From contig JAQOTA010000025.1 in the NCBI GenBank assembly GCA_029532415.1, positions 1 through 64,000 of the forward strand: a stretch of DNA of 64,000 bases, given 5' to 3'. The notes under the pieces are model-generated. The model searched no databases. It was not told the origin of the DNA and saw nothing but the letters and a program-made list of their open reading frames with translations. The position numbers were made by a program, and so were the translations under genes. This document shows, piece after piece, positions 1 through 10,304 of the stretch (position 1 is the first letter of the stretch; each line of letters opens with the position of its first letter). The stretch comes from Marasmius tenuissimus (Eukaryota > Basidiomycota > Agaricomycetes > Agaricales > Marasmiaceae).

Positions 1-1853
1 ATCCTCTCGCAATCATCGCTCCCTGACAGTGAGCTCAAGAAGTTGCGTGTCATGAAAAGTGATCGTATTATGGTCAGTCTATACCGGCAAAGCAGCAAGA
101 ATGGTATTGACCTCTCCATTAGCTGAAATCCCTGTACGAGATCATATCGTCGCGATCTCAAGTATTTCCCGCGACTCAGAACGTGCGAGATTCATTCATG
201 TGCACGCTACCAGTTTATTGAACTGAATTCATTAACTTTAGATCTCCACCCTCGCACTGATCACAATCACATTATCGACTGTCCAGCCATTGACGCTATC
301 TCCTGCTCACCACCTGGAACCCCTCTTGACATCCTTGCACACTCAACTCTCGCCGCTCGTCGTTCATTCCGATTCTGCCCTTGAGGGCCCTCATAACGAT
401 GTCTCAGTTGGACAATCGTCCACGCAGGACCACAGCTCACCAACATTATTCCATGGCGTTCACTTTGAAGTACTTCAAGATCTCCTCGGCCTGTTCGACT
501 CTTACTTACTCAAGCGGTGGGCGGCGGGTAGCGAGGAGGGCTCCGATATCGTTGATCGAGCACGAGAAGATTGGCTTGCCAAAGGGTTGATCGGACTAGG
601 GATTCGCGCAGAAGCGGCCTGCGCTCATGCTCGCGCTCAGCTGGACGAACGGTTTGCTACCGCCGATGAGTCGGAGCCCTTCGTTGATTTGGGTACGTGA
701 TCTTTCTGGTTCTGATGAGATCATCAAGGTTCTAACAATCACTTCTCGATAGCGTCTGCATCTAAATGCATCGACCTGGCATTACGAATCCTCCTCAGCC
801 TCACTCATTCGGACTCAGACTGGAGTAGCACCATCGTCCACGATCCGATCGCAGTGACATTCATCATAGGTGAGATTTGCAGAGCGGACGATGTCCGATG
901 GCGGAGTTGGAATAACACCCAGAATGCCACCCGAGGTACCCGCTCTTCTAGGAAGGGGAAGACCCCGGTGAAAGAGGAACCAGAGGATTGGATTATGGAA
1001 AGTGATCTCCCAAGTGACGACGGGGACGGAGACGTGAAGGGACTACTAAAATCCCGCAATGGGACGGGAAATGAGCGTTCTCAAGCTCAAGCATTGGATC
1101 GTCTATGCCTTGCACTGGGATTATTGATGAACATCGTACAAGAAGTGCGGGTGGCGAAGGATATACTCAGGGAAGCTGGTGCGGTTTCAACTCTGCTTTG
1201 GCCTTCATTCATTGGCTGACACTACTCCGATACTCCGACCTGTAGAGTTCGATCCTGGATGTATCCATAAGCTGCAGCCCTGCATGTTCTCATGCAAATG
1301 TTCCAATGCGACAAGCGTCCTCGATGTCCTCGCTGGCGTGTATCAACATCAGTTGATTCCGGCGCAGGCCGTGACGTCCAGTTTCCCCAATGCGAATGTG
1401 AAGCGCGAGTCTTCCCCTCCCTCACGGAACGGACGTATGGATCAATCATTGCCACCGAAGGCTGACGTGGAAAAGGCCGAAGCAGAAGCGGACGCTTCGT
1501 TCCTTTTGGGCCACCTCTCTGTACTTTTTGGTCTCCTCATGATTGGGAATCTTGCCAATCAGGTGGCCATTATGGAGGCTCTACCTGCAGAGGCTTCAGA
1601 TTCGGGATCGAACCGGAAGTTATCTCGACATATGAAGCTCGACCGGATGGTGGACAATGCGAAGACTCTCGCGGCGTTCTATGAGAAAGTCACACAGGTC
1701 GTGGAAGTTGATAGAGATGGATCTGGGTCGGAGCATGGGGATCTTCCACCAGGTGACTCCCGAATGGATAACCGCCTCGAGGACATCAGTGGGGGTGTGA
1801 ATGTGGCTCGAAAGGTCGTTTCGTTTTTGGAGGGATTAAGGGATGATCGATGA
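1..1853 (+). CDS. WAPL-like cohesin-release protein, 5' end cut off by the window
   Basis: Predicted exons 1-72, 123-182, 242-692, 753-1178 and 1246-1853 join in phase to 538 residues ending at TGA 1851-1853. The gene is already open at base 1, so the N-terminus lies outside. The C-terminal part resembles the WAPL domain of Wings-apart-like proteins: a helical repeat with LCLALGLLMNIVQE (exon 4), a Cys-rich MFSCKCSNATSVLDVL stretch and the hydrophobic LLGHLSVLFGLLMIGNLANQ (exon 5). WAPL is known to release cohesin from chromatin with Pds5 in the nucleus; that role is inferred from the resemblance. An acidic/basic linker after exon 4's start looks disordered. Introns are 50-67 bp. It could be another ARM-type protein, but the order of motifs favours WAPL. 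Confidence 0.6.
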
Positions 1854-3009
1854 GCCCATGTGGATCGTGGCCACTGATCGTACTCATCTTCATATTTTCA
1901 TATCGACGGCGACCAGACTATTATATCCTCCTTCCTTGCTGTAGCTATACTCTAGCCTTGGCCTCGCCTTGCAACGGCGACTCCACACCTAATATAGCGC
2001 GGTCGCCGGATCCCCATCTAGGGACGGAGTCTATGTTTGAAAACTTGTTGTTGGGGCCCGTTAGCACATCCCTCAATCCTAGACTCCTTATGGCTGGACC
2101 ACCGAATTGAGCGGCTATATCTCTTTGCAGTCCACGTATCCCGACGACAGCCTTGGTGTCCCTAGCCAAGGTAAGGCTTTCAAGAACTTCGGTCTTCCAT
2201 TTGAGACTTCGCACGCAGAAGCCACTATACCACGAGAGAATCGCACAATCATTCCTGGCGCATCGGGAAGGACCGAACCCAAGAACTTCGCTGGAGTGTT
2301 TATTCCGAATTAGTCGTGCGTAAATCAACTGATAAGATGCTTGATATCAATCAAGAATCATAATGTGCGCCCTGGTTGTAGCCCAGCAGAGCCTAGGCTT
2401 CTTGCAATTGACCCTACCCTTCTGTGTATGTGTAAGCACTAGGAGAGGGTCGGTAACCTGCAATAACTCCGAGACGTCAGCTTGCGCTTATCCATCCTCA
2501 AACTCTCCCTGTCACCGATACTTGCGAGACCTGAAACCCTTCTCAAGTGGTAAACCTGACTCGATATCCGTGTTTGATTCGGGTTCCTCTTCGGGAACTA
2601 TTACTGAACCATACTCCTTTTCCCCAGAGGGTCACCGTCTGCTCTCTCCTGGACGATGAATGTGCAATGTGCGATTTTGTAGGACATTGACGGGTCCTTT
2701 ACCACCCGGTCGCGTGGTCCTCCGTTTCTTTCGTATGTCATAGAAGAAGCGTCTGGCTATGTTTCAAATCTCGTGTCGGAAGCGACGGCCCATGATGCGA
2801 GTAAACAAAAGGTTAAAAGGACGATCATCCAGAACCTGGCCCATGATTCGGCCCCTCGAGCTACAAACAAAGTCACAGGGCTTATAGCACCCTATAGCAC
2901 TCGCCCAGTGAGTTCTCGATTTGGTTCGACGAGATTGTTCCCTCCTTACTCAGAAGTTTCAGAAGTTTTACACGTTTTACACCCACTCCACCCAGCTTCC
3001 AACCCACAT
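1854..3009. other. Gene-free stretch between the WAPL-like and F-box genes
   Basis: Both strands hold only short open frames without recognisable domains or coherent splice chains. The last ~100 bases, with CA/CT-rich runs before 3010, probably hold the F-box gene's promoter and 5' leader. I see no RNA gene or mobile element. Confidence 0.5.
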
Positions 3010-4745
3010 ATGGCAGCCCTTCCAGACGAGATATATATCGCTATATTCCAGTTCCTTTCCCTACGAGACGTGGTGAACCTGAGGCAGGTGAGGACTAGGC
3101 CCTTTCAGGACACCCTTCAATCCCTTGTTGAATATGACGCGACGCCCGGCTGGTCATCCGACAGGTATCACACCACTTCGGCGACATCACCAAGTCTCGG
3201 GAGCTTTGGAATCGCCTACTTCGCCGAGAAATTCATGCCAAGCGTAGAATTCCTGTTCCCGGATTGGAGAAGAATGGCATTGGCGCGCTTAGTGCCAGGG
3301 AGCTAGAGATCTGTGTTCAACGGTCGTTGAAACTCCATCGAAATTGGACGTCGGAGTCGCCGGTTACAACAAGGACATCGACAGTGTCTGCTGGCGGTGT
3401 CGAACCTGCTCCATCCATGCGGGTTATATCGCTGGACTTTATTACAGTAGAAGGACTCCCCCATCTATTTTCTGCTTCTTTGCGACAGGACGTGGCGCCT
3501 CGCATGTTTATGTTCGAGTTGTGGGCAATCAATCTTACTAATGACAGTGGTTTGCACTGTGTTGCCAGGAGGGAAAGTGTGTTGGGAGGGGGGTATGCTG
3601 TGAATAGGCACAGGAGCGTGATGAGCGGAACGTTAGCTATTAAATCTGCGGCGAGGTGAGTAGACCCCCTTTGAACGGACTTTTGACAGAATGTCATGGA
3701 CTTACAGATTCGGAATCACAGCATCGACATCTTGGGCTTGGACCCCTCTAAAGAACCCGAGCAGGCGTTTGTGACGCTGAACACCATAGAATCATCGCAA
3801 GCCAAGAGCGTCCTGTCTTTTATCGGGACGACTCTTGTCATTCGAGGACTCAACGATGAGGTCAGAATACTAGACACGACACGACCGACTCATAGAGTGG
3901 AGTTGAGGCACCCACAACCTGTATTACCAGCCAATCAGGTGAGGCATTGAGGAGTCTCGGGAGTGGCAACATGAGCTCACGTCTTTGACCTCGCGTAGCC
4001 GAAAGTCTTTGAAACTGTCATCGATGATGATTACATCCTCCTCATACAACCAACCACCCTGGAGCTTTACTCCCTAGAGGGATTCCGGAATGGCGATAAC
4101 GTCCAGTTCCTCTCCCCAATCACCGTCCACACCTTCCAATGGAGGCTCGACAGTTGTCGAGTCGAACGAGACATTAAGCACGCTCATGTTTCCCATCCGA
4201 GTCAACCCCCTCCCATAAACATTCTTCTCCGATTTTCAAGTTTATTCCCATGGCCAGTCAATCTTCTCCAACACTACGTCCTACATCCCAACCGTCACTA
4301 CACACCTTCAATCCCCGTTAGCCTGTACAATCTACCCTATCATTTCCCCCCGATCCTACAACAGACGATCTCCTCACCCATCCGTCTGTTCGCAGTGAGC
4401 GACGTCGCGCTCGGTTCTTACGGGACTGGTGTCTGGATAGACAGTCACACCGAAGATTACTTCCACCAGGGCGAAGTAGGTCAGCGGTTAGCTGGACACA
4501 TGTTGTCGCCCGTGAGGGACGGACCCCCCGCAGAAGGCAGGGAGAGTTCGTATAGTTCGACCTCGAACGACCCAGAACAGCCGGAATTCTCGGATAAAAG
4601 CACACAGTCACAAGCGTCCACAGTATACTATGTGCAAGAAACCGATGACTGGACTCGAGTAGCCGTAGATGAAGCTGAGGGTCGTATTGCTGTGGGTTCT
4701 GCGTTGGGTCGTATCGTCCTTTACGATTACGCCGAGCGGGCATGA
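3010..4745 (+). CDS. F-box protein
   Basis: Exon 1 (3010-3087) encodes an N-terminal F-box, MAALPDEIYIAIFQFLSLRD, the Skp1-binding motif of SCF ubiquitin ligases. Exon 2 (from 3165, phase 0) continues with RQVSHHFGDITKSRELW, the usual end of an F-box helix bundle. Later exons (3708-3938 and 3999-4745) encode a beta-rich C-terminal part of the kind found in many mushroom F-box proteins, ending with a repeat-like GRIAVGSALGRIVLYD. Substrate binding is inferred for that region. One junction is doubtful: the strongest donor of exon 2 (GTGAG at 3656) leaves phase 2 while exon 3 needs phase 0. Weaker donors at 3600 or 3618 would close the frame; otherwise a small indel has damaged the gene. TGA is at 4743-4745. 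The gene converges on the UBX gene, 191 bp away. Confidence 0.7.
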
Positions 4746-4936
4746 GTCGCAGAGACGCGATGAAGATAGACTGCATGTGTAGACGAAGTTCAGTGGCCAC
4801 CTTGAAGGTGCCCAATCATAGATTCCGCGTTAGTATCATATTGTTACAATATCGAGTACAACAACTTTTCCATACGTTCCGTCCTTCGGCCTGAACTTAT
4901 CCATCGATCAAGGTGTGGCAATAAGAACCTAGATAA

Positions 4937-6444
4937 TCAAGACGAATCAGCCTCCGACAGAAGTGTTAAAATCGAATCTGATCCGCTGACCGCAGAGGGT
5001 GTGAGACCAAGATCTCTAAGTGACTTCGAGAAGTCCGAGGGCGAGAACGTTTTCCTGTCAGGGCATGGGAAAGGATCAGACATTAAATGACGGTGGGAAG
5101 GACTGTTTGGTTCACCTCGGGAAGTGTTGCGCGATCGTAACGGTGTCAACATTAGCCGCAAGATTTTGCGCAGCAATGAATTCAGCCACCTCTCGTAAAG
5201 CTAACCAAGGCAATCAGTTCGGGTGTGCCCCGGAATGCAGGAAATTGGCAGGAAAGTGGGGTGCCGGGTGCGGATCAGAGGGAAGGTTCACTCACGCGCA
5301 TCGCTAGAAAGAGTCGTTGTATACGGTTGACCGCCTGTGGACATCCGTATCTGCAATCGCGTCTCTTTAAAATCTCGACCTGCCACCCCAGACGGCGCTG
5401 ATGGTGATGCAGCGGCTGCAGGTGCGGGTGCAGACCCACTGTCAGGTAGAGGTTTGCCTTCCCGAAGGGCCTTTTCTCTAGCTGCTTTCTCAGCACGTTC
5501 CCGTTTATCGGCCTCGATCTGCGCCTTCACTCTGGCACGTGCTTGCTGCTCCTCAATCTTGTCTGATGCATGAATGGTGGTTAATAAAGGATTCATGACT
5601 GGTGTGGAATCGTGCACCTCGTCGTTTCTGTTCTGCTTCCTTGATGGCCTCTTTTGCCTTCAAATCTTCCTGAATCTTGCCCATATCCTAAATTGTCGAT
5701 GAGATCAAAAGGCTTCGAGGAGAATTATTGCTTCTGTCACGCACCTTTCCTGCCTTGCGTCTCAACGCCTCATTCGCCTTTTGATCAGCAGCATCTTCGA
5801 CCGCTTTCTTTGAACGCTTGTCTGCCATTTTAGCCCTCAATTCAGCGAGACGTTCCTTTTTCTCTTCTTCCGTCAGAGGTTTGATCTACCGAGGCATCGG
5901 TGAGTCTGAATCGATATGGGAGACGAGAGCCCGGTGCTTGTACCTCTTCAGTAGACTCCTCAAATTGATCGTGGCCACTCTTCTCAGCATGGAAATTCGC
6001 GAGCGCAGTGTTCTTGAATATCTTTCCACATTGAGAGCATTTGATGCTCTGATTGGGTACTCTGTTGAGTGAAAAAGAACGAACAATATACATAGCTACG
6101 AACCTTTGCTTCCTGATCCACTGCACCAGCACCCATCTGACTCCTCAGGAACTCCGCGTCTTCATCGTCCTCGTCGACATCCATAGCACCACCCGAAGCA
6201 CTCGGCCGCGATGCTTCCGACACCGAGTCGAGAGAGGGTACGGGTTTCCCTTCATTCTCGAGAATATGGTCCATCGCTGGTTGCAATCCTCGATTGCCGG
6301 TAGATTTGAGGGCCCCTGCATCGATCGTGACAATAATGCTTGAGTAGGCGGTAAGAAAGAATGTGATGCATGGAATCGAGACATACATTCAACGCGAGCA
6401 GAGTCGAATCCCATTCCAAGAAGGGTGTCTTTGTCTCCTGCCAT
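4937..6444 (-). CDS. UBA/zinc-finger/UBX protein, UBXN1 (SAKS1) type
   Basis: Eight exons (6444-6387, 6315-6104, 6048-5944, 5885-5745, 5687-5618, 5562-5296, 5200-5116, 5054-4937) join in phase to 351 residues. Order of parts: an N-terminal UBA domain (LLGMGFDSARVEWAL, then GLQPAMDHILEN); an acidic linker; a C2H2-like finger (CSQCGK, then FHAEKSGH); a charged coiled coil rich in Lys, Arg and Glu (about residues 130-220); an Ala/Pro linker; and a C-terminal UBX domain that begins near RDFKETRLQIRMSTGG and ends at SILTLLSEADSS. Proteins of this type bind ubiquitin through UBA and the Cdc48/p97 ATPase through UBX, acting in proteasomal degradation in cytosol and nucleus. Divergent from the NOPCHAP1-like gene, with 383 bp between starts. 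Confidence 0.85.
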
Positions 6445-6549
6445 GGTCTAGATGTATTTCAAAGGTTCAAAAGGTGAAATTGCTGGTCGTCGGTATCCCG
6501 AGATGGAGGTATTAGAGAAGAAAGAGTCTCACGGCATGACAATAAACTG

Positions 6550-6567
6550 ACGCGTCGCCCTACGCGT
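6550..6567. promoter_or_regulatory. Two MluI cell-cycle boxes (ACGCGT)
   Basis: ACGCGT occurs at 6550-6555 and again at 6562-6567, starts 12 bp apart, in the divergent promoter between the UBX gene (ATG at 6444, minus) and the NOPCHAP1-like gene (ATG at 6828, plus). ACGCGT is the MCB core bound by Mbp1/Swi6-type MBF in yeasts and conserved in many fungi. Function here is inferred. Confidence 0.4.
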
Positions 6568-6827
6568 ATGCGGAGTTTAAACGCTTACATAAGCGGACAC
6601 TACCAAAAGTGGATATTGTTTGGCATGATGTGTCCTTTATTATATCAGCGTCTATTTTTCGAAAATTTTCCGGCCCCCATTCTCTCCCTGGTCCCTCATC
6701 ACGTCGTCACAAAGACTGGCGAGAGAACCCCACCACACTTCTACAAGCTGGCTTTTGAATTCATTCAATCTGAATCACAACCCTTCGACACGATTACGAC
6801 GACGATACTCACATTTACGACCAGGAC

Positions 6828-7798
6828 ATGCAATCTCATGGTATCGAGAGGCTTGAAGTAGAAGATGAGGAGGCCAGGGTGAGGAGGTTCCGTGAGTTTT
6901 GGCTTTTCAACTTGTTTTGCTTTCATTCCCTAATGAATTTGACCTGAAAATCTTCCCCTTTACCTTGCTGTGCTATTGGCTTGGTAACCTGCACAGAACA
7001 CACTTTTGAGAAATTGAATGAATCGTCCACAGCGTCTTCTTTTCCACCAAACTCGGAGTTCAAATTTGATTTTGGGGAGAGGAAGACGTTCCCGGTTGGT
7101 CCTAGTCCACGTAGGTCTTATCCTGTTGTTCAAAGACAAGGAGGCGAGCTTATCTTTGTGTGCAGTTCTATCTCGTGTCCAGGCATTTCTACCCCAGATG
7201 GAGGCATCGAACGCAGAACTAGCTCAACGAATGGAGGCTGATCCCGCGGGCGTGGATATCGAGAATATATCTGAGGGGACGGAACAATATATCGAAATGG
7301 TACGCAATCCTGATCCTATATCACGCCTTGGAGTCACCCTGATTCGAACACTCCTTTTTTAACAACATTCTACTTGGTGACATTGTTCTTGAATGTCTTA
7401 ATCTACCCTCAATACGAATTTACCCGTCGCCACCGCAGAATCTCGGCCTGGGTGTCTTTACGACCAAGCCATCTGGTGGCACCGAGATGTCGCCCTCTAC
7501 CTCGGAAAGTTCAGATTCCATGTCAACAGAGGACGACTCGGACCAGGAATACGATTCAGACTCGTCCGATGAGTCTGGGATAATCTCTTCGTTTCTACCG
7601 CCCCACTTGAACGCAACGAACGCCCGGATGGTGAAGCCCCTACCGCGTCGAAGCTTGTCTGACAGGTTCCAGCAACAACAGCGAGACCGAGTGAAGCCCC
7701 ATATTGTTGAACTCCGCGCCGGTTCACAGTCGGATTTGAGGCTCGACGGGCACTCGGACGACATGACGGTAGACCATCCTACATCCGTTTCTTTGTGA
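6828..7798 (+). CDS. NOPCHAP1/C12orf45-like protein (DUF4598 type)
   Basis: Exons 6828-6891, 6997-7110, 7166-7299 and 7439-7798 join in phase to 223 residues. The core LSRVQAFLPQMEASNAEL, followed by an Asp/Glu-rich DIENISEG and YIEMNLGLGVF, is the signature I recall for the NOP-protein chaperone NOPCHAP1, which links C/D-box snoRNP proteins such as NOP58 to the R2TP/RUVBL assembly machinery. The C-terminal half is low-complexity and acidic (Ser/Asp/Glu-rich around residues 120-150), typical of nucleolar assembly factors. The acceptor at 7164-7165 was chosen over that at 7181-7182 because only it keeps the LSRVQAFLPQM frame. The start ATG is the first in frame before exon 2 but is not independently supported. 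Confidence 0.55.
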
Positions 7799-8299
7799 TT
7801 GCTCCCTTTTACGCCATTGCCTCTCTTACCTTGCTCGGCGTTCTACCTCACCCTCGATCTTTTCATTTACACGCTTTCTCATCTCTGCGTTCCCTGCGTG
7901 GGTCCTTGTAAGATTAGTATCAGGAGTCGTTGGAAGTTTCTTGTCGATGAGAGTGGGAGTGGCTTAGCTCGTAGACCCCATGTATGTACCATATTCAGCA
8001 CGTTTTTCCGCCCATACTTTCCGATGTCCATTTGCTTGTCCCGGGTGTTCTCGTCGATGGTGATCTTTTTCCGTAGGTAATGTCTTTGTATTGAGTAGCT
8101 CATAGCGCCCCACTCCATCTTCCTGCTCTACCTAATATCAATGCTTTGAATTTCACGATCCTCCGTTTGAAGCCGGTGCTATGGGGGCATCAGAGTAGGC
8201 AGTGCCAGTGGCGTTCGTTTTCGGCCCTAAAGCTTCTTCCGGTTTACTGAACTCCCGGATGAGACAGAGAAACCATGATGTCAGAGTTTATCGAACAGG
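7799..8299. other. Gene-free stretch between the NOPCHAP1-like and SDR-like genes
   Basis: Pyrimidine-rich sequence directly after the stop at 7798 is likely 3' UTR. No supported gene lies here on either strand. Confidence 0.5.
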
Positions 8300-8306
8300 T
8301 ATAAAT
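8300..8306 (+). promoter_or_regulatory. TATA box of the SDR-like gene
   Basis: TATAAAT lies 73 bp upstream of the ATG at 8379 and is followed by a CT/CA-rich leader. Confidence 0.45.
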
Positions 8307-8378
8307 CCGAGCCGTTCTCTGACAACTCCCTCTCACATTCATATCCCTCACTAATACCACACCACCACCACTCAAAAT

Positions 8379-9223
8379 ATGGCACGAATTTTACTTCTCG
8401 GAGGACATGGCAAGATCGCCTTGCAAATGACCAAAATCCTCGCATCTCGAAACCATACAGTAACGTCTATTATCCGAAACCCTGACCACGCCGAAGAGAT
8501 TCGAGCTTTGGCACCAGATTCGTCGAAGAGAGACCTCATAAAACCGGTCGTTGCGTCTATCGAAGAGGCAGACGACGAAGTGGCGAAGAAATTGATGGAA
8601 AATATCGATTGGGTTATTTGGTCTGCAGGTATGTTCCCCTCATTTCGCTGCCAAATCGAAGAGCTGACCCTTCGTTGCGTTTTTCAGGTGCAGGCGGGAA
8701 AGGCGGAAAAGAACGAACGAAAGCTGTCGATGAGGTGGCTGCGAAACGGTTCATCGCGGCTGCTATGGCTGCTCCTTCTCCTACCAAGTTCTTGATGGTT
8801 TCGGCCAACTGTTCGAGGCGCAAACCCGCGTCGTACTGGTCAGAAAAGGATAAGGAGGCGTTTGAGGGTGCTTGGAAGGCTATACCGGATTATTGTGAAG
8901 CCAAAACCGAGGCTGACGAGTTCCTGTTCAATGAGAGTCGGAAGTTCGTTCAGGGCGGCCGGAAGAAGTGGCAAGATATTTGCTTGAGGCCTGGTACTTT
9001 GTCAGACGACCCCGCAAAGGGAAAGGTCGACTTGGGACGAGCCAAGGCATATGGGAAAGTTCCCAGGGACGATGTGGCAGCCGTCGCTGTGGAATTGCTG
9101 GAGCAGTCGGACGATGAAAACAAGAACGCCGGTGGGTTGTGGATCGACTTGATCGCGGGAGATGAGTCAATTGGTGAGGCTGTGGGAAGAGTGTTGAAGG
9201 AGAAGATCACTTCGAGGGATTGA
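8379..9223 (+). CDS. NAD(P)-binding atypical SDR / NmrA-like protein
   Basis: Two exons (8379-8628 and 8688-9223) with a 59-bp phase-1 intron give 261 residues. The N-terminus RILLLGGHGKIALQMTKIL is a Rossmann strand with a GGxGxxA dinucleotide loop, followed by a second strand HTVTSIIRNPDH and IDWVIWSAGAGGKGG after the third strand, as in the NAD(P)-binding family PF13460. The middle holds FLMVSANCSRR and a Tyr-Cys-Glu-Ala-Lys stretch (YCEAKTEADE) in place of the classical YxxxK helix. The C-terminus resembles other small epimerase-like fungal proteins (LRPGTLSDDPAKGKVDLG, then VPRDDVAAVAVELL). Cytosolic, since no signal or membrane segment is visible. Substrate unknown. It has its own TATA box and is unrelated to its neighbours. 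Confidence 0.8.
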
Positions 9224-10220
9224 ATTTGACTCGGAAGTGAAGAGTGAAGTGTAACATTACTGTAAAATACTTGGCTTTGAAACTGAAAGCTTTTGATCAT
9301 GACCTCCCCGAGCGTACGGAATATCGGCCCTGGAGGGATTTCCGGACATTCGTCTGACTAACTTCCAAGGCGAAGGACTGTGAACTTGGCTTCAGCTTTG
9401 ATCTGAATGCGAATTACCTCCACCATCGCATTCATGCGGGTCTGCAAGGACACGCGCTGAGACCCCGATGGAACCCAAACAACGATAGGCCGTGATCGGC
9501 ATGAACTGTGCAGGGAGAGGTCGACCCCACAATTTCTTGTACTGTACTTCCCGAGCTTGTAAATACGTCAAATTATGATGTGCTCTCACCATGATACGTA
9601 TCTCGCAGCTCGCTACTTATATATTGAAGCCCCAGGGTTGTGCTCGACCCTCTGTCTTTGGTGCGAAAATAGCATCCTTTCGATCCGATTGCCTCGCCTA
9701 AAATCCGAGATTGAGTACAGTTGACTCTGTCGATAGCATCCTATTGAATTCATATGATCGACTTGCCGTTCGACACCATTCTCCACAATATTCCACCTAC
9801 TCGACTGACCGGTTGAAGCTAAGTTCGGTTCTGATTTGCTAGCCAGCCTCGTTTTGCTAATTTGGTGTGATAACGACGTCAAAAGCCACCGCCAACCCTT
9901 CGCTGCACGTACAAAATGGTCCTTATCGATGTCTGTCGGAGTGGCTTCATTCAAGGGACGCGCTTTCAACGTGTTACGTGAATCTCTGGTCCGCAGCAAC
10001 GGGGTGAGCCTGCAGGCTACTCAGCAAGCGACAGAATACTTACCTATTTTGCTCAAGTTCACCATTTCAAGTTGGAAAGGATCGATTGTGAGCGCGAACG
10101 TTTCTCTTTCGACGCGTTGAACGTGTCCGTCGCGTGGGGGGTCGCGAAGTGGTGCCATATTTCGCGTAGTTGATTTGATGGCGATATGATTGCAATGAAT
10201 TATGTAACGCACAAATTTCG
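9224..10220. other. Gene-free stretch, 3' flank of the SDR-like gene and upstream region of MET6
   Basis: About 1 kb with no recognisable gene. Overlapping open frames on both strands between 9600 and 10280 match no family I know and have no consistent splice structure. MET6 regulatory sites probably lie at the right end. Confidence 0.5.
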
Positions 10221-10221
10221 A

Positions 10222-10227
10222 TATAAA
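10222..10227 (+). promoter_or_regulatory. TATA box and pyrimidine-rich core promoter of MET6
   Basis: TATAAA is followed by a long C/T run (about 10240-10300) up to the ATG at 10305. This arrangement is typical of highly expressed fungal housekeeping genes. Confidence 0.5.
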
Positions 10228-10304
10228 CCAATCGATTTTGCATTTTTTTGCTTCCCCCACTTTTCCTTTTTTTCTCTTTCATCTCTCATCTCTTCTTTTC
10301 AAAA

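Noticed and set aside
1945..2328. 127-codon minus-strand frame after the WAPL-like gene
   Set aside because: No domain and no splice partners; probably chance.
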